From NCBI GenBank assembly GCA_013140575.1, contig JABFSN010000122.1:17411-81410 (forward strand): a DNA stretch of 64,000 bases, read 5' to 3'. The translations under genes were made by a program, and so were the position numbers. Each line of letters starts with the position of its first letter. The first letter of the stretch is position 1. Shown here in pieces: positions 52,211 through 61,556 of the stretch. The notes under the pieces were generated by a model. It worked only from the letters and a program-made list of their open reading frames with translations. It was not told the DNA's origin and ran no database searches. The DNA is from Phycisphaerales bacterium. Lineage in GTDB: Bacteria > Planctomycetota > Phycisphaerae > UBA1845.

Positions 52211-54083
52211 TTGTGCCGCCAAGTGACACCCGACGACAACATTCGTCGGCAGCGTCACTTGCGGCATTTCCCGCCGGGTCGCCAGTTTCAGCCAAGCTGT
52301 CAGCACTTGCCATCGGTGTGCTGCGATCGCCGGTCAGCGGTACAAGATTTGGTACAAGATTTCGGCGGCCGTTTTCATCGCCAACGCGCCGCGTTTCGGC
52401 ATCGCAATTGTCGCCAGCTTTCCACACCCGCCGTGCGGATTCGGCATCGCTCATCGCGGCACGGCGCCGCGGCGAATCCAAATCACGCGGCACCCCCGGC
52501 CGAGCGTCCGTCGTACCCGTAGCCCGTTGGAGATTCGCCCCCGGCGGTTCGTTCAGCGGCAAATCCGGCAGCACGTCCAACGCCCCGGCCACGTCCAGCA
52601 GGCGCGGGTCGGTGTAGGTGTTCATGGTCAGGTCCAGCGACCCGTGCCGCATCGCCGCTTGTGCGGTCCGCGGCGAAACCCCGCCCTTGCTCAAATGCGT
52701 GCCGAACGTGTGCCGCAGCGCATGCACGTCAACCGTCCGTCCCCGGTCGTCGCGTTTGTCGATTCGTGATCGGCCGTCGTCGCCGACGACCAGCTTGGCG
52801 ATGCCCGCGGCCACCAGATCGCGGTCCAGAATCCGCACCAGCCCCGACGGCACGTTGAACAGCCGGTCATCCGCCGCCAGACGCACCGGCAAGGGCCTTC
52901 CCGCATCGCGTGCGGCGTTCTGAACGCGTTCGAGCCGTTCGGCAAGCCACGCACGCACATCGGCGGCCAGGTCGGCCCTCAACGGGATTTCCGCTCCGCG
53001 TCCGGCCTTCTCGTCGGCCGCGTCCAGCACGAAATACGGCACGGTGCCGTCCAGCTCCACGTGCCGCACGGTCAACGCGGCCAGCTCCCCCTTGCGCAGC
53101 CCGGTCATCACCAGCGTCTTGTAGATCAGCGCCCGTTCGCGGCCCCGGCGATCCAGCGCGTCGATGACACCCGGCCGATTGCGGAGCGCGTGCCGGTCCC
53201 GTTCGGCGGCCGCGTCCAGATCGTCGAACACCAGCGGCTCCCGTGTCCACGTCCGGCGGCTGCGCTTGTCCGATCGGTCCGCGGCGTCGTCCCGTTTGAC
53301 GACCGTGCGGCCATACTCGGCCAGCAACCGCAGCCGCGCCACTTTCAGCAGCCGTCGCAGGTCGATTTCCGTCAACGCCCGCCGCGTGCGCCGCGGGTCG
53401 GCCTTCTCGTCGCGTTTCGGCGGTCGCGTGAACGGATTGGCCACGATGCGGCCCGATTCGACGCACCAGTTGCCGAACGCGGTCAGCGCCGCCAGATGCC
53501 GGTTCACCGTCCGGGCGGCCATTCCGGCCGCGTCGCACCGATCCGCCCACCGCTCGACGGCCCCGCGGTTCAGGTCGCGTAGTCGCTTGAACCCGCAGTC
53601 GCCGACGATGCGTTTCAGGCAATGCCGCACGTTCTCGACGTGCCGCGGCGACACCCCCGGCCGCTTCCCCTTGCCCCGTTTGCTTTGCAGGTGTTGCAGG
53701 TACGCGTCCACGTGCTCGCCGACCGGCGTGGCCTTGAAATCCAGCACCGCGTCCTCGGCCGCGGTCCACGAACCCGAACGCACCTTATCCGACCGCACCC
53801 GCAGCTCGTTCAGCACCGTTTCGGCCGCGTCCCTGGTCCGGCACCCCGTCGCCGTCTTGACGAGCTGCCCGGCCCCGTTGCGATACTTCGCCGTGTACGT
53901 CGCCGCCTCGACGATGATGCGATCCGTCCCGGCGTGTGTGCCCTTGGCTGGCGTTGTCACCTTCGCGACGCGTTTGCGGCCGTGCGCGTCGGTCCAGCGT
54001 GCGAACCGCTCGCCCTTGCGGGTGAACAACTCGGCCCCGTTCGGCATCGGACGTGTGTAGGTTTCGCGGTAGACGTTCCCCAT
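52164..54083 (-). CDS. Tyrosine recombinase (integrase)
   Basis: A 639-residue site-specific integrase that would catalyse integration of the element at tRNA-Gly. It has an N-terminal arm domain, a SAM-like core-binding domain (about 120-215) and the catalytic domain with R330 ('TGLRKGE'), H454-x-x-R457 ('HALRHTFG'), H480 and nucleophile Y490 ('TMNTYTD'). About 140 residues beyond the tyrosine are low-complexity and their last codons are antisense to the tRNA. AGAGGA before the ATG at 54083 decides the start over the longer frame to 54314. Confidence 0.88.
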   Translation of the reverse strand: MGNVYRETYTRPMPNGAELFTRKGERFARWTDAHGRKRVAKVTTPAKGTHAGTDRIIVEAATYTAKYRNGAGQLVKTATGCRTRDAAETVLNELRVRSDKVRSGSWTAAEDAVLDFKATPVGEHVDAYLQHLQSKRGKGKRPGVSPRHVENVRHCLKRIVGDCGFKRLRDLNRGAVERWADRCDAAGMAARTVNRHLAALTAFGNWCVESGRIVANPFTRPPKRDEKADPRRTRRALTEIDLRRLLKVARLRLLAEYGRTVVKRDDAADRSDKRSRRTWTREPLVFDDLDAAAERDRHALRNRPGVIDALDRRGRERALIYKTLVMTGLRKGELAALTVRHVELDGTVPYFVLDAADEKAGRGAEIPLRADLAADVRAWLAERLERVQNAARDAGRPLPVRLAADDRLFNVPSGLVRILDRDLVAAGIAKLVVGDDGRSRIDKRDDRGRTVDVHALRHTFGTHLSKGGVSPRTAQAAMRHGSLDLTMNTYTDPRLLDVAGALDVLPDLPLNEPPGANLQRATGTTDARPGVPRDLDSPRRRAAMSDAESARRVWKAGDNCDAETRRVGDENGRRNLVPNLVPLTGDRSTPMASADSLAETGDPAGNAASDAADECCRRVSLGGTKRATRLERATFSLEG

Positions 54084-54144
54084 TGCCCGTCCTCTCTCGT
54101 GATCTCGCCAAGCGCCACCGGCGTGAGCAAACCGCGCCGGAATC

Positions 54145-55092
54145 CTACACACTTTCTGCGATTTCGGCCAAGAACAAGTACGTGTGAATGATCGTTTGGC
54201 GTACTTCTGATACGGAGACACTCGCGTGAGTTCCCTTGCACGTATTCTCATACAGCCGATCAAGACGTGCAGCCAGATGTTGCATGTCCACACGTACAAG
54301 TGTTTGGTCAACATCTTTCTTCAGTCGTTGTTCGACAAAGGCAAGCAGTCGATTCTTGTACTCGTCGTTTCCGACCGCTCGTGGCGTTCCACTCGAATCC
54401 ACATATGAGTCCTTCGATGCTGGAAAAACCACGTCCGCGACGGTCATCAAGAGGCGTCGGCAGGTTAGCATTGCTTGCGACAGGCTCTCCGCGTTTTGTT
54501 CTCCCAGCCGATCCTCGACAGAACGTAGCTGTTCCAATGCGTGTGGGCAGTGATTAGACAGGAACTTGTCGGCTGAGTCACGCGCATGATCGAAAATGGA
54601 GGCGACTCTTCGGCCAAAGTCCAGTGCGATGGACACATCCGTTGCGAAACTGTGTATTCCGCCCCGTATTGCCGACGCCCGTTGCTGCAAGTGTGTGATT
54701 TTGTTTCCAAGTTTCTCTAACGGGTCGCGAGTGGACATAACGCTCATACTTATCGAACCGCCACCGCGCGACTTATTGAGTATCTGTTTATTAGTATCAA
54801 TGGCCGCCTCGATCGCTGGCAGACTCTCGGAGTAAAAGTGCCCGATGACCCGGCGGCCCGATTGATCCAAGAAGGTCTTGCACCACCCCAATTTGGTCGC
54901 GTCGAATTCAATTGGATAACCGCGTTGCTCCATGACGAGCCACTTTCGCGCATTGCCGTCACCCAATAGGCGAGCGACGCGCATCGCTTTCATCAAAACT
55001 CTTTCCGCGCTTGGCGATTCGTTCTCAAGCAAATCCAGCAACTCCGTCGCTGCCTGAAGTGTCGCCTCATGCTTGGAATGGCCCTGATTCAT
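54145..55092 (-). CDS. AbiTii-domain protein, candidate abortive-infection gene
   Basis: A 315-residue protein. The N-terminal 70 residues match the AbiTii pattern ('ERVLMKAMRVARLLGDGNARKWLVMEQRGYPIE'), named for an abortive phage-infection protein. The middle is helical, and the C-terminus ('KKDVDQTLVRVDMQHLAARLDRLYENTCKGTHASVSVSEVRQ') resembles helical effector domains. It is visibly more A+T-rich than the replication genes, and its start directly follows the stop of the XRE gene (TAAATG). Defence function is inferred from the domain name and position. Confidence 0.68.
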   Translation of the reverse strand: MNQGHSKHEATLQAATELLDLLENESPSAERVLMKAMRVARLLGDGNARKWLVMEQRGYPIEFDATKLGWCKTFLDQSGRRVIGHFYSESLPAIEAAIDTNKQILNKSRGGGSISMSVMSTRDPLEKLGNKITHLQQRASAIRGGIHSFATDVSIALDFGRRVASIFDHARDSADKFLSNHCPHALEQLRSVEDRLGEQNAESLSQAMLTCRRLLMTVADVVFPASKDSYVDSSGTPRAVGNDEYKNRLLAFVEQRLKKDVDQTLVRVDMQHLAARLDRLYENTCKGTHASVSVSEVRQTIIHTYLFLAEIAESV

Positions 55093-55314
55093 TTATTGCC
55101 TGTTGCCTTTTTGCTGCCGAAACGTCACCAATGCGAAATGCTGCGCCACCCTGTCCGCCAAATCCAGCCGCAACGACTGTTCTCCGCGCATGAACTTCAT
55201 CAGGCTTTGCCGCTTCAAACCCGTGGCCCGCGCTACCGCCGACACCGATTCGCACTCGGCCAGCGCCTGCCGCAGCAGCTCCGTCATCGTTCCCTTGGTT
55301 CTTCGCCGTGCCAC
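55093..55314 (-). CDS. XRE-family transcriptional regulator
   Basis: A 73-residue helix-turn-helix protein ('LAECESVSAVARATGLKRQSLMKFMRGEQSLRLDLADRVAQHF'). It is joined to the AbiTii-type gene by TAAATG, so the two are an operon. It probably represses that operon or the element's regulatory region. Confidence 0.8.
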   Translation of the reverse strand: MARRRTKGTMTELLRQALAECESVSAVARATGLKRQSLMKFMRGEQSLRLDLADRVAQHFALVTFRQQKGNRQ

Positions 55315-55488
55315 GTATTTTATATTACCTCAAGCCCGCCGAACCGTCAAGATATTTCCGCGTGCGTGTGTGCGCCAGCACGTGCACGCACGCCCGTATG
55401 TACTACGTACATACTGTGATGTCGGAAGCCTACTTCCGCAGCGAGCGGAAGCCCGCTTCAGGTAAGCTCCGGCAGCGTACTTCCCCTT

Positions 55489-55947
55489 CTAACCGGCAGC
55501 CCGCTTCCGGTTGTGCGGCTCCGCATCGGGCGTCAGCAGCCGCCACACCGAAGGCCCGCCGGCCAGCGATCCGCGTTTCAATCGCTCCACGCATCCCGAC
55601 GCCTGCAACCGGCCCAACGCATCCTGCATCGCCCGGCAACTGCAACCGCACCGCCGCGCCAGGTCGCCCACGCTCGCCGTCACCGTCCCGTCCGGCTTGG
55701 CGTGCCGGTACAGCGCCAGCCAGGCGGCCAGCGCTGACCGCGGCAGGTGCGGCATCCCCAGGTCGATGAACGCATTCAGCAGCCCGAACCGCCGCCGCAC
55801 CGCTTCCCCCCGTCCGCCCGGTCTCCCGCTTCGCTTCGCATCGGCCCCGCCCGATCCGCGACCGTTGCCGCGCACCATCGCGGCGCCGGCCGGTTCCATC
55901 GCCGGCAACTCGTCGCCCACCGCAATCACCCGGCCCCCGGCGTTCAT
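55489..55947 (-). CDS. Winged-helix protein of the replication module
   Basis: A 152-residue protein from the ATG at 55947, overlapping the helicase stop by an ATGA. The C-terminal region 'AWLALYRHAKPDGTVTASVGDLARRCGCSCRAMQDALGRLQASGCVERLK' is a winged-helix DNA-binding fold like those of phage and plasmid replication proteins (and helicase loaders). The N-terminus is Gly/Arg-rich. Coupling to the DnaB-like and primase genes supports a replication role, perhaps origin binding. Confidence 0.7.
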   Translation of the reverse strand: MNAGGRVIAVGDELPAMEPAGAAMVRGNGRGSGGADAKRSGRPGGRGEAVRRRFGLLNAFIDLGMPHLPRSALAAWLALYRHAKPDGTVTASVGDLARRCGCSCRAMQDALGRLQASGCVERLKRGSLAGGPSVWRLLTPDAEPHNRKRAAG

Positions 55948-56876
55948 GCCCCATCCCCGTCGTCGTCGCCCGCGGCCGGCGTGCGGTTCCACAACGCCGC
56001 CAGCTTGGTCATCGTCGCCGTCCGCACCGATCCCGTCGGCGTCGGGTCCAGCGGACTGAACCGTTGCAGCCGCCGGTCGAAGCGCATGGCCACGTCCATC
56101 GGCTCCCCGTGCCGATGTTTCAGACACCGCAGGTTCACCGTGTCGCCCTCGTCCGGCACCAGCACGTAGGCCGAGTCCGCCCCATACTCCAGCTCGCTCG
56201 ATTCCCGGAAGCTCGCCAGATTCAACGTCTCGCCGTCGTACGTGGAACGCCCCACGCGATCCTTCGACCGCGCCACCGCCGACACGCACAGCACCGCGCA
56301 GCCCGCGTCCGCGAACTGCCGCAGATAGTCCATCAGCTCATCGACCCGGCCGCGCTTATCGTTGTGCTGCCCCTTTGGCCCGATGCGTTGCAGGTAATCC
56401 AGCACCAGCAGCGAGCCGCCGAAGTCATCCGCCGTCGCGGCCACGTTGCCCAAATCGTAGCGCGTCTCCACGAACGCCAGCCGCTCGGCCACCGATTCGA
56501 GCGTGGCCATCCCCCGGTCGATGCGTTCCGCGTGCGACGCGTCCAACCGGCGCCGTGCGATCGCGTCCAGCGGCACCCCGGACAAGCGGGCAAGCTGTCG
56601 GTCCAGCAGCACCCCCGGCGTCATTTCCACGTTGCACACCACCGCCCGCAGCGTTTCATCGTTTCGCAGCGCATCGACCACGAACTGCATGGCCAACGCC
56701 GACTTGCCCCCACCCGGCAGACCGCCGATCAGCACCACCCGGCCCGGCCCCAACTCCACGCGGTTCATGGCCCCGGTGCCCACCGCGTGCAGCACCGGCG
56801 CCGTCCCGCTCAACACCCCGTCCCGCCATCCGGTCATCGCGTCCGCGGCCGTCGTGTAACGCGCGTTCGTGGACAT
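55944..56876 (-). CDS. DnaB-like RecA-fold ATPase/helicase
   Basis: A 310-residue protein, essentially the C-terminal half of DnaB. Walker A 'GLPGGGKSA' (52-60) and Walker B 'LLVLDY' (156-161) are clear, with 'SSELEYGADSAYVLV' and 'CLKHRHGEP' (arginine-finger-like). The N-terminal DnaB domain is absent, as in many phage helicases. The ATG at 56876 overlaps the primase stop by one base (TGATG). It would unwind DNA at the element's replication fork. Confidence 0.85.
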   Translation of the reverse strand: MSTNARYTTAADAMTGWRDGVLSGTAPVLHAVGTGAMNRVELGPGRVVLIGGLPGGGKSALAMQFVVDALRNDETLRAVVCNVEMTPGVLLDRQLARLSGVPLDAIARRRLDASHAERIDRGMATLESVAERLAFVETRYDLGNVAATADDFGGSLLVLDYLQRIGPKGQHNDKRGRVDELMDYLRQFADAGCAVLCVSAVARSKDRVGRSTYDGETLNLASFRESSELEYGADSAYVLVPDEGDTVNLRCLKHRHGEPMDVAMRFDRRLQRFSPLDPTPTGSVRTATMTKLAALWNRTPAAGDDDGDGA

Positions 56877-57868
56877 CAGGCACCCTCCCCCGGCGCAGCT
56901 CCCGCCACCGACTGAAACCCGTTCTCGATTGCCCGCCGCACGTCCGCCGGCGGCAGCCCGCAGTCCAGCGCCGATTCCTCCAACAGCGCCACGCACAACG
57001 CCAGCGGCGCGCCCAGCTCGGCCAGATTCGCCGCCGCCGAGTACAACAGCCGATGCCGGTTCGGATAAGTCGCCCCTTCCCGGATGAAGTGCAACGTCTG
57101 ACGGTTCAGTCGCGTGGCACCCCGGCCCTTGACGGCCCGTTGGGCCTTTACTTCCGACGCCCGCCGCACCTGTTCGCCGCATTCGGCCCACAATCGCGCC
57201 GCCGGTTCGCTTGCATACCGTGGCGCCGGCGGCTCGAACGGTTCCGGCCATTCGGCCAGCTTGCGAATCGCCGCCAGCGGCATCCGCATCAGCTCGTCGA
57301 ACACCAGCCGCCGCTTGTGCAGCCCCGATTTCGGATGACGGCTGTTCGCCGCCCGCCAGCAGCGCACCCGGTCGTAGACTCCCGCGTCGATGACCACGCC
57401 CGCGGTCTCCGCCACCGTTTCGGCGAAGCGCCGCGCCGCGCGATGGAAGTCGCGACCGGGCGCGGGTTCCCAGTGCGCCGTCGCCATCCCCACGTGAAAC
57501 CCCTTCCGTCCCGACCAGAAGATCAGCAGATCGTCACCCTCGACGTGCAGCGTCTCGACCATCGACTTCGCCAGCCGCCGGGCCGCGTGCAGTGTGGCGT
57601 CGCCCGCGTCATCCTCGCCGTCGATGTCCCACCACAACCGATCGGCCCAGCACGGCCCGTCGAATCTCCGCGTTGAACCGCTCCCGTTCAGGTGTGCGGC
57701 GAAGTCGTCACTGAACCGGAACGCCGACAGGTACGATTCCCGCTCCAGCTCGCACCGCTCATCGCACGCCGCGTAACCCGACGTCGCCCGGTCGAAATCC
57801 ACCAGCCGCCGCGGCTGACGGCAGTCGCCCAGCACGCGGAAGCCGTAGCGGTACGTCCTGGCGTGCAT
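56876..57868 (-). CDS. Archaeo-eukaryotic-type primase (AEP superfamily)
   Basis: A 330-residue protein with the AEP catalytic triplet: D-I-D (81-83) in 'LWWDIDGE', S119-G-R-K-G-F-H125 in 'FWSGRKGFHV', and D161 in 'GVVIDAGVYD', followed by 'RCWRAANSRHPKSGLHKRRL'. These are the metal- and nucleotide-binding motifs of PriS-like primase-polymerases. It begins replication primers and may extend them. It sits between the helicase and DUF669 genes in one overlapping run. Start ATG 57868. Confidence 0.85.
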   Translation of the reverse strand: MHARTYRYGFRVLGDCRQPRRLVDFDRATSGYAACDERCELERESYLSAFRFSDDFAAHLNGSGSTRRFDGPCWADRLWWDIDGEDDAGDATLHAARRLAKSMVETLHVEGDDLLIFWSGRKGFHVGMATAHWEPAPGRDFHRAARRFAETVAETAGVVIDAGVYDRVRCWRAANSRHPKSGLHKRRLVFDELMRMPLAAIRKLAEWPEPFEPPAPRYASEPAARLWAECGEQVRRASEVKAQRAVKGRGATRLNRQTLHFIREGATYPNRHRLLYSAAANLAELGAPLALCVALLEESALDCGLPPADVRRAIENGFQSVAGAAPGEGA

Positions 57869-57871
57869 GGT

Positions 57872-58537
57872 TCATCGCTCCGCCCACGCCGTCGTACTCG
57901 CTCCGTCGGGAAACAGCTTGCCGCGCTTCCCATCGGAGTTGCCGTCGGCCGTCTCGTTCGCGGTCTCCGTATCCAGCGCCGCCGGGTCGAACGACGCGTC
58001 CCCGTCCCCGTCCGCCGCTTGGACTCCGTCGCCGTGCGTACCGTCCGGCCCGTCCGGCCCGTCGCCATCGGCCGGCGCAAACAGCTCCACCGGCGGCTCG
58101 TCGATGCCGAGTACGTCAAACCGCTTGACGCTGTTGAACGGCAAGCCGTCGTCGCCCGTTCGCAGCGCGACGTATACGCGACACCGAATGCGGCCCGGTG
58201 GAATCGACATTGTCTCCAGTTGTTCGAGTTGCTGGATTCCCAGCTTGGTCAGGTCGCGTTTCGTCTGCGGTAGGGCAGCAGCCGTCAGCCAAAGGTCGTG
58301 AAATACGCGGCGGTTGGCGTAATCGCCTTCAACGATCCGAAACGCGATCTTCACGCCCGGCGTCCCCTTCGTTTTGGCATTGAACAGCTCGACGACCGCC
58401 ACGTGGCAGATGTACGCGCCGCCCGGCAACGCCCCGAAATCTTCGGCCGCGTTCGTGTGATCCCATTGCTTGCGGATTTCGTCCGTGTCACCGGCGAGGA
58501 TGTCGCCAAGTCGCCGTTTTCGATTAGAATTCTCCAT
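57872..58537 (-). CDS. DUF669 family protein
   Basis: A 221-residue protein. The pattern 'LPGGAYICHVAVVELFNAKTKGTPGVKIAFRIVEGDYANRRVFHDLWLT' is DUF669, common in phage and plasmid replication regions and predicted to adopt an OB-like fold binding single-stranded DNA. The acidic, Asp/Gly-rich tail resembles that of SSB proteins. It directly precedes the primase gene with 3 nt between them. Confidence 0.78.
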   Translation of the reverse strand: MENSNRKRRLGDILAGDTDEIRKQWDHTNAAEDFGALPGGAYICHVAVVELFNAKTKGTPGVKIAFRIVEGDYANRRVFHDLWLTAAALPQTKRDLTKLGIQQLEQLETMSIPPGRIRCRVYVALRTGDDGLPFNSVKRFDVLGIDEPPVELFAPADGDGPDGPDGTHGDGVQAADGDGDASFDPAALDTETANETADGNSDGKRGKLFPDGASTTAWAER

Positions 58538-58553
58538 AGTCTTGAAATCCTGT

Positions 58554-58685
58554 TCAGTTTGCGACCGCCCGGCGTTCTCCCGTCGGGCGTCGCGTTTTGG
58601 TCCTGTTGAATCGTCCCAACGCGTCAGGTGAATAGGGGTCGCTCGTTCTGTTCGGCCTCTCGCGCGTCGGCCCGGTGACGCTCAT
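58554..58685 (-). CDS. Possible 43-aa protein coupled by ATGA
   Basis: A 43-residue basic frame ('RERPNRTSDPYSPDALGRFN' and 'RTKTRRPTGERRAV') whose ATG (58685) overlaps the stop of the HTH gene by an ATGA. No family is recognised. It may be a small regulatory protein or chance. Confidence 0.35.
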   Translation of the reverse strand: MSVTGPTRERPNRTSDPYSPDALGRFNRTKTRRPTGERRAVAN

Positions 58686-58927
58686 CGCACCGCCCCCCGC
58701 ACGGCACGAACCGCCGGGCAGCCGTCGGCCTCCCATTCCTCGATTTCACGACGGGACCAGCGCCGCAGGTGCCCGAACTTCCTCCCCCACGGCATCCGCC
58801 CGGCGTCCGCCTGTCGCCGAACGTGGCGTTTCGAGCATTTGTAGCGGTGGGCCAGATCGGCCTCGTCGAACCAGTCCGGCATCGCCCCCTGTGTTTGAAT
58901 CTCGCATTTGCGTCCGTCACTTCGCAT
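58682..58927 (-). CDS. Excisionase-like MerR/HTH_17 protein
   Basis: An 81-residue protein from the ATG at 58927. The central region 'WFDEADLAHRYKCSKRHVRRQADAGRMPWGRKFGHLRRWSRREIEEWEADG' is an HTH_17/excisionase-type winged helix. It would bind DNA to control excision or replication of the element. The longer frame to 59059 adds non-family residues. Confidence 0.75.
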   Translation of the reverse strand: MRSDGRKCEIQTQGAMPDWFDEADLAHRYKCSKRHVRRQADAGRMPWGRKFGHLRRWSRREIEEWEADGCPAVRAVRGAVR

Positions 58928-59107
58928 CGTTGGGCACTCCAGGATCACACCGATTACACCGGGAATCGTCCCCGGCGTTCGGCTTGATTGTGGCCGCCCC
59001 TCGCTGCAGGCGCATGACGTGGCAGTAGGATTCTGGCAATTCGAGGCCGGTGGCGTCACCGGCTGGCAAATAAGCGTTTCGGAGGGAAGTAGAAGGGTAG
59101 TAGAACG

Positions 59108-60058
59108 TTACTGCCCGGCGGCTTTGGATCGTCGAATCGCGGCCGTGCGACTCGCGATTTCATCTTCCGGCGGGTTGTGCCAGTCGCTCCCCGCGGTCGG
59201 GCCTTTCTCACAACGCTTCACGAACGCGCGCCAGTCGGCTAGGTGAACAGACCGTCGGTTCGGTCGCGGCGTTCCGTCCTTCTTGAGCGGGCGTGTCCAG
59301 CGGATGTTGTTCTTCGCGAAGTCCTTGATGAGACCTCTCGCCTGCTTCTCCGTCAGATTCAGGGCGTCCGGCGTCTCGCGTGCCATAATGTCACTGACCG
59401 GAACGTATGCGGTTGGATCGGCCGGCCGCGCCACATATCCCGTGTCGTCGGGCTTGGACGCGCCATCAACTGCCGGTGAATCACCACTCGGCAGGGTCTC
59501 GTAGTCCGATCCACTCCCGCACTGCGCGCCCGACAGTATGGCCATCTCAGCGTCCGTAATGCCGAATTCCTTTCGCAGCACTTCCATCGCTCGTCCCGCG
59601 TCATCGACTTCCCACGGAACCGTAAGTAATGTTGTCGGAAGGTCTCTGAACCGAAAACCCGTTTCTTTCCCGGCCTTGTCGAGGATTGCGTTGTTCTGAT
59701 TGAAATCGTTCCACCAGACGCCCTGCGCCGTGCAAACGGCAAAGGGGAGTTTCCACAATACTGAGATTCCGGGCACCCCGCTGATGTCTCGTTCGTCAAA
59801 CAATTGATTCGTGTTGAGTGCCGCGGTCCAAATGCGATAAAAGGCGTCGGTCGGAACCTGTGCGCGGCCAAAAGTCAAAGCGTTCCGCTGCCCACGTATT
59901 TCCATAGTCAGGCAGTCAACCAGACGTTTGTTCACCTTCACTAACAACTTGATCCGGTCACGCAATGGCGAGTCTCTTGTGACGTGTTCGGACAAGATGC
60001 ACAATCCTCGATCGGGTCGTCGCCCGGTGACGCGCCGGATTGTGCGTGGACGCGCCAC
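59108..60058 (-). CDS. Hypothetical protein of the element, C-terminal DNA-binding-like
   Basis: A frame of 316 residues with no family recognised. The C-terminal third ('VSDIMARETPDALNLTEKQARGLIKDFAKNNIRWTRPLKKDGTPRPNRRSVHLADWRAFVKRC') has the look of a winged helix or excisionase-type DNA-binding domain. The N-terminal part is mixed and includes 'GVWWNDFNQNN'. Base composition is more A+T-rich than the replication genes. The start is uncertain: ATG 60058, or TTG 59995. It may be a regulator, but that is inference. Confidence 0.5.
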   Translation of the reverse strand: MARPRTIRRVTGRRPDRGLCILSEHVTRDSPLRDRIKLLVKVNKRLVDCLTMEIRGQRNALTFGRAQVPTDAFYRIWTAALNTNQLFDERDISGVPGISVLWKLPFAVCTAQGVWWNDFNQNNAILDKAGKETGFRFRDLPTTLLTVPWEVDDAGRAMEVLRKEFGITDAEMAILSGAQCGSGSDYETLPSGDSPAVDGASKPDDTGYVARPADPTAYVPVSDIMARETPDALNLTEKQARGLIKDFAKNNIRWTRPLKKDGTPRPNRRSVHLADWRAFVKRCEKGPTAGSDWHNPPEDEIASRTAAIRRSKAAGQ

Positions 60059-60161
60059 TGGACGACGAACTGGCGGGTAGCTACTCCCGCCGTCCCGTCG
60101 TTCAGATTCTATCCCGGTCTAGGCGATTCGTAAACGTGAATTGTCAGCCAAGGAGGAGACG

Positions 60162-61463
60162 CTACGGCGTACAACAATCTTCCCCCTCGAATCCGTCGAG
60201 CACGCCGAGAATATCGAAAATGTCCACCACCCCGTCGCCACTCGGGCAGGGAATGATGTCCGCTCCGCAGATCGACGGGCACGTCACGTCGTTGCAGAAA
60301 GCCCCGCTACCGAAGGAGAAGTAGACGCCGTCGTACGCGTCGCACGCGACTTGCCGGACATTCGCGCACGCCCCCCGCACGCAACACGCGCCTTCGCAAT
60401 CAAGCTCGAAGGCGTAGGCCGAGCCGGCGTCCGATCCCCCCGTGTTATCGTTGCGGATTGCTCCGACGACCGCCGTGTCTCCGCTGATGGTCACGGAAAT
60501 CCCAAAACCGTCATTCGCAGACGTGTCGGCGCCAATGAGTTTCCCTTGCTGCGTCCACACTGGGACACCGGTCGATCGTACAAATGCGTACGCCGAGCCG
60601 GCGCTAAACCCAGCGTCTTGGTCCGAGAATGCACCGATAACCACGGCGTCGCCGTCAATCGCCACCGAAACACCAAAGCTGTCGCTGGATTGTCCGTCGG
60701 CAGCCACGAGCTTGGTCTCCTGCATCCATGTAGTGCCCGAACGGACGAAGATGTATGCCGATTCTCCGTAGGTTCCAACGGCGACGGTGCCGCCGTTGAT
60801 TGAGACCGACCTCCCAAACCTTTGATTTGGTTGAGCGTCCACGGCATTGAGTTCGGCTTGTTGCGTCCATACTCCGGCGGAGCGCACGAATACGTAGGCC
60901 GCGCCCGCGTACATCCCGGCGTGACCGTGGTTGTACGCGCCAACAACGGCGGTGTCCCCGTCCACCGCGACGGAAATCCCGAAAGTATCGGCCGCCGCGG
61001 CGTCCGACGCCGTTAGTTTCTGTTGCTGGGTCCACGAGCCGTCAGCCCGAACAAACACATACGCCGAACCGGAGTTCATGCCCGCGTCGCCGTCTTGCAC
61101 AGCGCCGACCAACACCGTGTCGCCGCTGATTGCGACGCGATAGCCGAATTGGTCATTCGCCGCGGCATCGTTCGCGGTAATCTTGGCTTCCTGTGTCCAC
61201 ACCCCACCGGAACGAACAAACACGTACGCCGATCCTGAGTCCGTTCCGGCGTCGTTGTCCAACGGCGCACCAACAATCATCGAATCACCATCAAGCGACA
61301 CCCAGTTCCCGAAAAGGTCTCCGGGGCCGCTGTCGGACGCTACAAACTTCGCCTCTTGCGTGACGTCGCAACCCTGTCCCCGCGTCGCATCGACGCAAAT
61401 CGTCCACACCGTCGCCAACGCCGTTGCCATCACCCACGCCCGTCTGAATTCCTGTAATCGCAT
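60162..61463 (-). CDS. Secreted FG-GAP repeat protein with dockerin-like end
   Basis: A 433-residue exported protein. After the signal peptide (MRLQEFRRAWVMATALATVWT region) come about seven FG-GAP-type repeats of the form 'DxFGxxVxxDGDTxVVGAxxDxDAG' followed by 'SAYVFVRSGGVWTQEAKI'. A Cys-rich module ('GACCVRGACANVRQVACDAYDG') and a dockerin-like 'GDGVVDIFDILGVLDGF' close it. FG-GAP propellers bind ligands or carbohydrates outside the cell. This module order is typical of Phycisphaerae. It lies inside the integrated element, which is unusual cargo. Confidence 0.78.
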   Translation of the reverse strand: MRLQEFRRAWVMATALATVWTICVDATRGQGCDVTQEAKFVASDSGPGDLFGNWVSLDGDSMIVGAPLDNDAGTDSGSAYVFVRSGGVWTQEAKITANDAAANDQFGYRVAISGDTVLVGAVQDGDAGMNSGSAYVFVRADGSWTQQQKLTASDAAAADTFGISVAVDGDTAVVGAYNHGHAGMYAGAAYVFVRSAGVWTQQAELNAVDAQPNQRFGRSVSINGGTVAVGTYGESAYIFVRSGTTWMQETKLVAADGQSSDSFGVSVAIDGDAVVIGAFSDQDAGFSAGSAYAFVRSTGVPVWTQQGKLIGADTSANDGFGISVTISGDTAVVGAIRNDNTGGSDAGSAYAFELDCEGACCVRGACANVRQVACDAYDGVYFSFGSGAFCNDVTCPSICGADIIPCPSGDGVVDIFDILGVLDGFEGEDCCTP

Positions 61464-61556
61464 GAGCCGTCCCCTCTGCCCGAATGAGATGATCTGCCTG
61501 CTCACTTTCAACCTGATTCCGTGAATCCTCTGCGCTATCCCCGCGGTGAAGTGAGC

